Below the pieces are notes generated by a model, which saw nothing but the letters and a program-made list of their open reading frames with translations, searched no databases and had not been told where the DNA came from. A DNA stretch of 11,385 bases from Candidatus Zixiibacteriota bacterium (lineage in GTDB: Bacteria; Zixibacteria; MSB-5A5; SM1-73), in NCBI GenBank assembly GCA_023129805.1, contig JAGMBK010000053.1:1-11385 (forward strand), written 5' to 3'. A program made the translations under genes and the position numbers. Shown here one piece after another: positions 5,867 through 11,385 of this stretch (positions within the stretch are counted from its first letter, which is position 1; each line of letters opens with the position of its first letter).

Positions 5867-6856
5867 AAGATCTTGGTGGCGGATGACAGCCCTACCGTGA
5901 GAAACGTAGCCGAGTCTTTGTTAAAAAAACATGGGTATGAGGTGCTTTTAGCTGACGACGGAGCCAGAGCCTTAGAAGTGGCTAAGGCCAACAAACCCGA
6001 TCTTATATTCCTGAATGACTCCATGTCTATTCTGAACGGAGAGCAGGTGTTAAGAGAGCTCAAGCAGAACAAAAACTTGAAAGATGTTCCGGTGGTAATG
6101 CTTTTATCCAGAGATGAAATAGATAAGGAGCAGAAATTAAAGCAGATTGGTACAGATGCCTTTATCACCAAGCCTTTCAATCCCAGGGAGATCCTGGACC
6201 ATGTGGAGAGGCTACTTGAAAAGGAGAAAACCTTTCCGTTCCACAGGATCCTGCGGACTGAAGATAAGCAAAAACTAACCCAAGATCTTTCTCCCGGAGA
6301 AGACGAAAAATCGGATGAGGAAGAGACTCAGAAACCTGTTTCACCTGACGGAGAGAAAAAATCAGAGGATATTTTGGATATTGTCGAGACCAGCGATTTT
6401 ATGGAGAGTTTAGAATCATCAACTTCAGATGGAGAATTGGCTCATGGATTTGACTGGTTTATGTCCGAGCTGAAAAGGGAGACGCAGGAAGACGAAAAGG
6501 CAAACTCACATCCAGAGAAAAAGTCGATCTTGTCTGAACAGAAAAGCTCAGACAAAAAACCGGATTATAAAAAGGAAAGCAAAATCTATGAAATAGATGA
6601 GCACCAGAAGGGATATGAGGATTTTTTAAAAGATTTGAAAAGGGAGCTGGAAGAGACGGATAAGGAAAAATCGACACAGCTGAACCCCTCAGTAACCGAA
6701 GAGATCAGTCGATCTCAGTCCGACCCACTATTTTCAGATTTAAGGGAAAGGATTTCTCAAAGGCTTGCCAAAGAGGTGGCGAAAAAGATAAGCCCCGAGT
6801 TTCTTGAGAAAGTAATTCGGGATGAGATGGCTAAATTAGGAAAGGATTCGTTCTGA
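5858..6856 (+). CDS. Atypical response-regulator receiver protein with charged tail, phospho-site Asp replaced by Asn
   Basis: This protein has 332 residues. Residues 3-122 are a CheY-like receiver: acidic pair Asp9-Asp10, the switch-type Ser84 (MLLS) and the invariant Lys105 in TKPF. At the phospho-acceptor position the sequence reads LIFLNDSMS, and alignment by the following conserved Gly61 puts Asn53 where Asp is normal, with Asp54 next to it. Phosphorelay control is therefore doubtful. Residues about 130-290 are a very charged, low-complexity linker with two related segments, GFDWFMSELKRET (197-209) and GYEDFLKDLKREL (252-264). The end (about 291-328) is a predicted helix rich in Lys and Glu. 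No DNA-binding or enzymatic output domain is visible, so it may act through protein contacts. It follows the rhomboid on the same strand after 146 bases, with no clear Shine-Dalgarno. Confidence 0.88.
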   Translation: MNYKILVADDSPTVRNVAESLLKKHGYEVLLADDGARALEVAKANKPDLIFLNDSMSILNGEQVLRELKQNKNLKDVPVVMLLSRDEIDKEQKLKQIGTDAFITKPFNPREILDHVERLLEKEKTFPFHRILRTEDKQKLTQDLSPGEDEKSDEEETQKPVSPDGEKKSEDILDIVETSDFMESLESSTSDGELAHGFDWFMSELKRETQEDEKANSHPEKKSILSEQKSSDKKPDYKKESKIYEIDEHQKGYEDFLKDLKRELEETDKEKSTQLNPSVTEEISRSQSDPLFSDLRERISQRLAKEVAKKISPEFLEKVIRDEMAKLGKDSF

Positions 6857-6859
6857 AGA

Positions 6860-6900
6860 AAAGGCTTTACCCTTGAGAGAATGAAAAAGCCTTTCTTTCG
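6860..6900 (+). terminator. Probable terminator of the receiver gene
   Basis: AAAGGCTTT (6860-6868) pairs with AAAGCCTTT (6886-6894), followed by CTTTCG. The 9-bp stem is perfect but the loop is long (17 bases) and the T-tract is interrupted by a C. It begins 3 bases after the stop codon. Confidence 0.5.
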
Positions 6901-7078
6901 TCTTGATTATTTTCTTCTTTTTACCATCGGCTCAATTGCAAATTTTTCCTGCCTTGACTCGTAATCACAGGTAAATATCTTAAGTTCTCTTTCATTGTGG
7001 TGTATGAGATTTTTGATAAGAACCAGAATCTCAGGGACTTGATAAAACTGGATATTGAGACTGGAGTCAATTGAAACC

Positions 7079-7128
7079 TTACCCCCCCATCCCCCCGCCA
7101 AAGGCGGGAGGAGATAGGGGAGAGGTAA
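7079..7128. repeat. GC-rich inverted-repeat element with CCCGCC-AAA-GGCGGG hairpin
   Basis: The outer arms are TTACC and GGTAA with C-rich and G-rich flanks, and the centre hairpin is at 7094-7108. It is shorter than the 595-676 element but of the same design and the same AAA loop. It lies 38 bases before the ccdA start and probably within its leader. Confidence 0.75.
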
Positions 7129-7166
7129 AAAACCCGTATACTTTGACCATTTAGCTGGAGAAATAA

Positions 7167-7898
7167 GTGGAAAACGTCTCCGTTCTGGCGGCTTTTACTG
7201 CTGGAATAATCTCTTTTGTTTCCCCTTGCGTTCTACCGTTGATTCCCGGGTATCTTTCCTTCATCTCCGGGGTCTCAATGGAGGAGATGAAAAGCAGAGA
7301 GAAAAAGTCCGAAGCGTTAAAAAAGGTGACCCTAAATACGGTTTTGTTTGTTTTAGGATTCTCCTTTGTCTTTATTGCCTTCGGAGCTTCGGCCACCTTT
7401 ATGGGTGAGTTTCTTTTGTCCAAGCTTTCCCTTTTCAATAAAATCGCTGGAGTCATCATCATACTTTTAGGATTGCACATAATGGGGGTATTTAGAATCC
7501 CCTTTCTTAATTATGAAAAAAGATTCCACACCAGAAGCAAACCTTTAGGTCCTTTGGGTTCCTTTGTGGTGGGTCTGGCATTTGCCTTCGGGTGGACCCC
7601 CTGTATTGGTCCAATTTTAGGTGGAATTTTGCTCTTAGCCTCCAATCAGGATACGGTAGGAAAAGGAATAGTGCTTCTCTCATCTTATTCTTTAGGTCTG
7701 GGCATCCCATTTTTGGTAACTGCCGTGAGCTTCAACACCTTTCTGGGCGTTTTCGGAAGAGTAAAGAGACACTTCCGGACAATAGAGATCATAAGTGGCT
7801 TGTTTTTGGTCACGATCGGATTTTTAATCTTCATAGGCTCCTTCGGCTATATAGCTGGTCTTTTAAACCAGTGGTTCCCCTGGTTTCATGCCGGTTAA
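7167..7898 (+). CDS. ccdA: Cytochrome c biogenesis/thiol-reductant transporter CcdA
   Basis: This is a 243-residue membrane protein of the CcdA/DsbD-beta family, which passes reducing equivalents from cytoplasmic thioredoxin across the membrane to extracytoplasmic thiol proteins. Both redox cysteines are present: Cys21 in SFVSPCVLPLIPGYLSF and Cys146 in FGWTPCIGPILGG. Six hydrophobic segments are visible, and the length matches the family. A GTG start is chosen because GGAG (7157-7160) lies 6 bases upstream and the protein begins with the usual short N-terminus before the first membrane segment. A thioredoxin-like partner often sits beside ccdA but none is found here; the following gene encodes a DUF362 protein. 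Its partner may be elsewhere, or the downstream redox genes may share its electrons (inference). Confidence 0.95.
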   Translation: MENVSVLAAFTAGIISFVSPCVLPLIPGYLSFISGVSMEEMKSREKKSEALKKVTLNTVLFVLGFSFVFIAFGASATFMGEFLLSKLSLFNKIAGVIIILLGLHIMGVFRIPFLNYEKRFHTRSKPLGPLGSFVVGLAFAFGWTPCIGPILGGILLLASNQDTVGKGIVLLSSYSLGLGIPFLVTAVSFNTFLGVFGRVKRHFRTIEIISGLFLVTIGFLIFIGSFGYIAGLLNQWFPWFHAG

Positions 7899-8057
7899 GA
7901 AAAACTTTTCGAGTTTCATAACAAGGGTAATTACATTTATCGAACATGCTCTAAGTGTTGGCTGGCAAATAGTAAACCACGACAGTTCGTTTCAAATAAA
8001 GATAATGTGGTCGTGTAGTTGTTCAATCATCCTTTTGAATCTTTCACCTTGCTCTTG

Positions 8058-8094
8058 GACGGATCGTCCTATGGATCCTTCGGATTATCATCCG
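8058..8094. repeat. Small hairpins upstream of the 31-bp repeat
   Basis: GGACG-GAT-CGTCC (about 8058-8070) and CGGAT-TATC-ATCCG (about 8081-8094) are two short stems. They directly precede the 31-bp repeat copy at 8110 and seem to be part of the same repeat cluster. Confidence 0.4.
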
Positions 8095-8105
8095 TCCTCC
8101 GGCTT

Positions 8106-8144
8106 GGCTGGATGACGGAGACCCGTCTGGGATAACATCCAGCC
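8106..8144. repeat. Stem-loop repeat, copy 1 of a 31-bp exact repeat
   Basis: Bases 8110-8140 are identical to 10922-10952. Here the outer stem extends to GGCTGGATG / CATCCAGCC (8106-8114 and 8136-8144), with an inner GACGG / CCGTC hairpin. It lies in the 271-base gap between ccdA and the DUF362 gene, which otherwise shows no gene. Confidence 0.85.
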
Positions 8145-8169
8145 AGAGCACTAACTTGAGAATCTTAAA

Positions 8170-9099
8170 ATGAAAGACAAAATTACTCGCAGAGACTTCA
8201 TCAAAGTATCATTGGGAACTGCTGTGTCATTGAGTTTGCCGCAGTTTGGATTGCCGGACGTTATAGCGCAAACTCTTAAGGAAAAGGAGATCATTCCCGA
8301 TCTGGCAGTGGTGACCGACGGTGACCCTGCATCAATGACCCGCCAGGCGATCGAGCTTTTGGGAGGTATGAAGAGATTTGTCTCCAGAGGAGATGTGGTG
8401 GTGGTCAAGCCGAACATCGGCTGGGATCGAAGCCCGGAGCAAGCGGCAAACACCAATCCTGAGGTGGTGGCGGAGGTGATAAAGCTGTGTCTGGAATCCG
8501 GAGCAAAAAAGGTGAAGGTCTTCGACCGTTCCTGTAACACTGCTTCCCGATGTTACCGGAATTCCGGCATAAAAAAGGCTGCCTCTGATGCAGGGGCGGA
8601 TGTCAGCTTTGTGGTAGATGCTGGTTTTTCCAAGATGAAGTTTCCAGAAGGCGAAGTTTTGAAACAATGGTACATGTACAAGCCCGCCTTAGAGGCGGAC
8701 GTTTTGATAAACGTGCCCATAGCCAAAAATCACGGTTTGACCAGATTGACCATGGGAATAAAGAACCTGATGGGAATCATGGGCGGCGATCGGGGAAAGA
8801 TACACTTAAACATTGATGATAAGTTAGCTGATCTGGCAAATTTTGTCCGTCCCCAGTTAACCATCTTGGATGCTTACCGAATATTAGTCAAAAATGGTCC
8901 TCAGGGTGGAAGCTTAAAAGACGTTCGGGAGAAGAAGACAATAATTGCCGGAACCCAGATCGCCACCGTGGATGCCTACGGAGCAACTCTTTTTAATATG
9001 AAGCCGACAGATTTGGTCCATGTTGTCAAATCAGGTAAATTCGGACTGGGGGAAATAGATTTGAGCAAGGTGAATATAAAGAGGGTGAGTCTGGGGTGA
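8170..9099 (+). CDS. Tat-exported DUF362 family protein
   Basis: This 309-residue protein opens with a twin-arginine signal, TRRDFIK (6-12), a hydrophobic stretch and a plausible cleavage near residue 33 (VIA), so it should be exported folded, usually implying a cofactor. The remainder matches DUF362: VVVKPNIGWDRSPE (77-90), NTNPEVVAEVI (94-104), INVPIAKNHGLTRLTMGIKNLMGI (180-203) and LTILDAYRILVKNGPQGG (230-247). Two cysteines (C122, C128) lie in SCNTASRC. The biochemical role of the family is not established; members often stand beside iron-sulfur proteins, as here, where the next gene encodes a polyferredoxin. The start lacks a strong Shine-Dalgarno. The 31-bp stem-loop repeat ends about 26 bases upstream and would lie in the leader. 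Confidence 0.9.
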   Translation: MKDKITRRDFIKVSLGTAVSLSLPQFGLPDVIAQTLKEKEIIPDLAVVTDGDPASMTRQAIELLGGMKRFVSRGDVVVVKPNIGWDRSPEQAANTNPEVVAEVIKLCLESGAKKVKVFDRSCNTASRCYRNSGIKKAASDAGADVSFVVDAGFSKMKFPEGEVLKQWYMYKPALEADVLINVPIAKNHGLTRLTMGIKNLMGIMGGDRGKIHLNIDDKLADLANFVRPQLTILDAYRILVKNGPQGGSLKDVREKKTIIAGTQIATVDAYGATLFNMKPTDLVHVVKSGKFGLGEIDLSKVNIKRVSLG

Positions 9100-9110
9100 T
9101 TTTTTTAAAA

Positions 9111-9196
9111 AACCTCATCCCCTGTTTCCCCTTCTCCCCCGCCTCTGGCGGGATTTTCAACATAAAATGGAGAGGAGGAATAGAGGGGGAGAGGTG
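9111..9196. repeat. GC-rich inverted-repeat element with CCCGCC-TCT-GGCGGG hairpin
   Basis: The arms begin CCTCATCCCC and end GGGGGAGAGGTG around the hairpin at 9138-9152. It lies wholly between the DUF362 stop (9099) and the Shine-Dalgarno of the next gene (9201), and probably within the same transcript. It shares long strings with the partial copy at the left edge of the window. Confidence 0.75.
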
Positions 9197-9212
9197 AATT
9201 AAGGGGCCCACT

Positions 9213-10727
9213 TTGAAAACCATCCGACGAATTTCCCAAATTCTTTTTCTTCTGTTCTTTTTCTTTCTCTTTCTTGCTGCCAGCTACCCATTAAAGATCA
9301 AGATACCGATTGACCTTTTTTTGCGGATGGACCCTCTGATCGGTCTTTCCGCCATGATTTCTGCTCGTGCCTTTATAGAAACGTTCATCTGGGCTATCTT
9401 CGTGCTGGCTCTTACCATACCTCTGGGAAGATTTTTCTGTGGTTGGGTTTGTCCTTTAGGCACCACCCTGGATGTAACCAGCTTCGCTTTCAAAAACAAA
9501 GCGGGGAGAAGTTATCCTAAGCTTAAATACATAAAATATATGATCCTGATTTTTCTTCTAATTGGTGCCGTTTTCTCCTCTCAGCTTTTCTGGTTTTTTG
9601 ATCCCGTCGCTTTATTTACCCGATCGATTACTCTTTCAATCTGGCCAATTATCACCTTGTTATCCAGCAAACTCTTTGGTCTGGCTTTTCAGGTCACCTC
9701 CTTTCAGGATTGGCTGAGCAAGATGCATAACTTTTTCTCATCCACCCTTCTTCCTGACCAACTTACTTTCTTCCGCATGTCCGGATGGGTGTTTTTGATC
9801 TTCTTGGCGATTTTGATTGCCGAATTCATATCCCGCAGATTCTGGTGCAGATATCTTTGTCCTTTAGGAGCTCTTCTTGCTCTTTTCTCCAAATTCCAGA
9901 TTTGGAGAAGAAAGGTGAGCACTGACTGCACGGACTGTGCTGAGTGTGAGAAGATATGTAAGATGGATGCAATAAAGAGCGATTTCAGGCTTACGGATTA
10001 TGGGGAATGTGTTCAGTGTTACAATTGCGTGAAAGATTGCTTACCACATGTTACCAGCATCAACTTCAAAGGGAAAGTTAGGCCTTACAAATTTGATCTG
10101 GGCAGAAGAAGGGTGCTCACTTCAGCCGCCGCTGGCCTGGCATCTGTGGGAATCTTGAAGACCAGTTTCGTAAGCAGAAATGAAACAGCTGCATTGATCC
10201 GCCCTCCCGGAGCAAGGGAGGAGAACGAATTTCTGGATCGGTGTATTCGCTGCCACGAGTGTATAAAAGTGTGCTCCACCTCAGGCAGGTTTTTGCAGCC
10301 GACCTTTCTGGAAGCGGGGCTGGAAGGGATGTGGACTCCCGTAGGAGTTGCCCGGTACGGCTATTGCGAATTCAACTGCACTCTCTGTACCGAAGTCTGC
10401 CCTACTGATGCCATTCATGTTCTAGACGTGGAGACAAAGAAGAAATGGGTAATTGGCATAGCGTATATAGATAGAGACCGATGTATCCCCTTTTATAAAA
10501 ACGAGAACTGCTTGGTGTGCCAGGAACACTGTCCCACCTCCCCCAAGGCGATTGAGCTAAAGGAAGAAAAGGTTATCCATTTTGACGGATCTGAGAGGCT
10601 TGTAAAACGCCCCTACATGATAGAGGATCTTTGTATTGGCTGTGGAATCTGCGAGACAAAATGCCCCATCGCAGGGAAATCAGCTATAATCGTCACCCCC
10701 GAAAATGAACAAAGGTGGATTGATTAA
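9213..10727 (+). CDS. NapH-NapG-like fusion: membrane polyferredoxin with six 4Fe-4S motifs
   Basis: This is a 504-residue membrane iron-sulfur protein. Residues 1-225 are NapH-like: four to five membrane segments and the paired motifs FCGWVCPLG (75-83) and WCRYLCPLGALL (211-222). Six cysteine motifs follow: C239/242/245/249, C266/269/272/276, C344/347/350/354, C385/389/392/396, C424/433/436/440 and C474/477/480/484. Between the second and third lies GRRRVLTSAAAGLASVG (297-313), which resembles the twin-arginine segment at the start of NapG/MauM proteins, so the gene looks like a fusion of NapH and NapG. It would carry electrons between the quinone pool and an exported acceptor; the acceptor is unknown, and no nitrate reductase is nearby. 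The TTG start has AAGGGG 6 bases upstream (9201-9206). DUF362 is the upstream partner. Confidence 0.92.
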   Translation: MKTIRRISQILFLLFFFFLFLAASYPLKIKIPIDLFLRMDPLIGLSAMISARAFIETFIWAIFVLALTIPLGRFFCGWVCPLGTTLDVTSFAFKNKAGRSYPKLKYIKYMILIFLLIGAVFSSQLFWFFDPVALFTRSITLSIWPIITLLSSKLFGLAFQVTSFQDWLSKMHNFFSSTLLPDQLTFFRMSGWVFLIFLAILIAEFISRRFWCRYLCPLGALLALFSKFQIWRRKVSTDCTDCAECEKICKMDAIKSDFRLTDYGECVQCYNCVKDCLPHVTSINFKGKVRPYKFDLGRRRVLTSAAAGLASVGILKTSFVSRNETAALIRPPGAREENEFLDRCIRCHECIKVCSTSGRFLQPTFLEAGLEGMWTPVGVARYGYCEFNCTLCTEVCPTDAIHVLDVETKKKWVIGIAYIDRDRCIPFYKNENCLVCQEHCPTSPKAIELKEEKVIHFDGSERLVKRPYMIEDLCIGCGICETKCPIAGKSAIIVTPENEQRWID

Positions 10728-10761
10728 CTCCTGTTTTCCATCTTTTGTTCATGTTTGGAGT

Positions 10762-10790
10762 GCAAACATTATGTTTGCTTTTTTATTTTT
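10762..10790 (+). terminator. Rho-independent terminator of the DUF362/polyferredoxin operon
   Basis: GCAAACA-TTA-TGTTTGC is a perfect stem (extendable by one A-T pair) followed by TTTTTTATTTTT. It begins about 35 bases after the polyferredoxin stop codon. Its left flank TTTGGAGTGCA matches the repeat at 4746 read on the minus strand, so the terminator seems to have been built from, or to have donated to, that repeat family. Confidence 0.8.
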
Positions 10791-10865
10791 CCGTTTTCTC
10801 AGCATCTATCCTCAGAATGTTTAAGATAGGCAAAGCTAAAGGGACTGTTGAAAAACCCTGCTCCT

Positions 10866-10952
10866 GGGTGGATGTTATCATCCACCCCCGCCTTTGGCGG
10901 GATCTCTGACCTAATGCCGCAGGATGACGGAGACCCGTCTGGGATAACATCC
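10866..10952. repeat. Nested stem-loop repeat with copy 2 of the 31-bp exact repeat
   Basis: GGGTGGAT / ATCCACCC (10866-10873 and 10880-10887) is a perfect hairpin, followed by CCCGCC-TTT-GGCGGG (10887-10901) and then the 31-bp repeat (10922-10952). GGATGTTATC (10870-10879) is the exact reverse complement of GATAACATCC (10943-10952), so the whole block can also fold as one long stem. Confidence 0.8.
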
Positions 10953-11063
10953 CACGGGGAGCAAGAGTGTTAAGCCCTTGTTCCCCCCATAGGGGCAGTA
11001 ATTTATCCTACCACACGATATAGCGTTTTCAGCGATCCTAAATACACTCCCTTGTCTGTTTAC

Positions 11064-11092
11064 TTGACATCCCTTCAAATCGGCTTTAAATT
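11064..11092 (+). promoter_or_regulatory. Sigma70-type promoter of priA
   Basis: A perfect -35 TTGACA (11064-11069), a 17-base spacer and a -10 TAAATT (11087-11092, 4 of 6 to consensus). Transcription would start near 11099, about 40 bases before the ATG at 11138. Confidence 0.65.
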
Positions 11093-11137
11093 GCAAAAGT
11101 GTTGGAGAAGTCAAACTGAATAGAATAGGAAGCTTTT

Positions 11138-11385
11138 ATGTTCGCCCAGGTGGCTTTAGCCCTACCGTTATCCGAGCCGTTCGTATACCGGATTCCCTCG
11201 CATCTTGAGGGAAGGATGGATCTGGGATTCAGAGTGTTGGTTCCTCTGAGGAGGAGAATCGTGACCGGCTTTGTGGTGGGGCTAACCGCAACTGCCAGCG
11301 TTTCAAAAGTCAAGGAGATCATTGACCTTTTGGATCCCTATCCTCTTTTCTCAGGAGAAATGCTTGAGCTTACCAAATGGGTCTC
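11138..11385 (+). CDS. priA: Primosomal protein N' (replication restart helicase PriA), N-terminal part, cut by window end
   Basis: An open frame of 82 codons runs from the ATG at 11138 to the window edge. It reads MFAQVALALPLSEPFVYRIP, then DLGFRVLVPLRRRIVTGFVVG, then KVKEIIDLLDPYPLFSGEML, followed by ELTKWV. This is the typical start of PriA: the 3'-end DNA-binding domain with its F-x-Y-x-I-P and G-x-R-V-x-V-P...R...G-x-V-x-G patterns, and the conserved 'LD..P.....LL.L..W' stretch. PriA reloads the replicative helicase at stalled forks. AGGA (11127-11130) provides the ribosome binding site and a good promoter lies just upstream. The helicase and zinc-binding domains are outside the window. 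Confidence 0.93.
   Translation, partial: MFAQVALALPLSEPFVYRIPSHLEGRMDLGFRVLVPLRRRIVTGFVVGLTATASVSKVKEIIDLLDPYPLFSGEMLELTKWV

Larger units (their letters stand above)
6857..7166. other. Intergenic region with terminator-like hairpin and a palindromic repeat
   Basis: These 310 bases hold a terminator candidate (6860-6900), about 170 AT-rich bases with no convincing gene, and a palindromic element (7079-7128). TATACT at 7137-7142, about 25 bases before the ccdA start, could be a -10 element but lacks a -35 partner. A 64-codon minus-strand frame (6907-7101) starts inside the repeat and is not credible as a gene. Confidence 0.5.
10728..11137. other. Intergenic region with terminator, repeat cluster and priA promoter
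   Basis: These 410 bases hold a strong terminator (10762-10790), a nested stem-loop repeat (10866-10952) and a sigma70-type promoter (11064-11092). No protein gene is seen between them. Confidence 0.7.

Noticed and set aside
6907..7101. Minus-strand 64-codon frame between the receiver and ccdA genes
   Set aside because: It starts inside the palindromic repeat, lacks a ribosome binding site and shows no family resemblance.
7888..8115. Plus-strand 75-codon frame overlapping the end of ccdA
   Set aside because: It runs through the repeat cluster before the DUF362 gene, has no Shine-Dalgarno and has no thioredoxin motif that might have made it a CcdA partner.

Overview
The window looks like a chromosomal segment of an uncultured Gram-negative bacterium, plausibly from the FCB superphylum or a neighbouring candidate phylum (Zixibacteria or WOR-3-like). 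That placement is inference. It rests on a lipoprotein with a FlgD-Ig/T9SS-sorting-like tail, a TPR-sigma54 activator, a DUF362 plus polyferredoxin pair, and many GC-rich palindromic repeats between genes. No rRNA, tRNA, CRISPR array or insertion sequence was seen. Base composition shifts between genes (moderate GC), an AT-rich intergenic stretch near 4.1-4.7 kb and GC-rich repeat clusters.

Layout. 1-1340: a small putative lipoprotein gene (76-543) between palindromic repeats, then a doubtful small ORF (920-1468) whose second half is built from repeats. 1345-4081, minus strand: a two-gene operon made of a short exported protein with two cysteines and an 804-residue TPR/AAA+/Fis regulator of the sigma54-activator class. 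A good -24/-12 (sigma54) promoter lies about 80-90 bases before the first gene. 4082-4895: a divergent, AT-rich intergenic region. 4896-6856, plus strand: a rhomboid intramembrane protease, then a receiver-domain protein whose phospho-acceptor Asp is replaced by Asn. 7167-10727, plus strand: a redox group consisting of CcdA, a Tat-exported DUF362 protein and a fused NapH/NapG-like membrane polyferredoxin with six predicted 4Fe-4S clusters, ending at a strong terminator. 11138 to the right edge: the N-terminal part of PriA with its own sigma70-type promoter.

How the genes may work together. The minus-strand operon looks like a self-contained regulatory unit: an exported peptide-like product, a regulator with a large TPR sensor array, and a sigma54 promoter that may be autoregulated. 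The regulator is unusual in lacking the Walker B glutamate and the sensor I asparagine while keeping Walker A, the GAFTGA-type loop, the arginine fingers and the HTH. The redox genes are consistent with electron transfer across or along the cytoplasmic membrane, but no substrate can be read from the sequence. At least five intergenic or low-complexity sites carry a CCCGCC-NNN-GGCGGG hairpin, usually inside a larger inverted repeat, and further palindrome families occur between genes.
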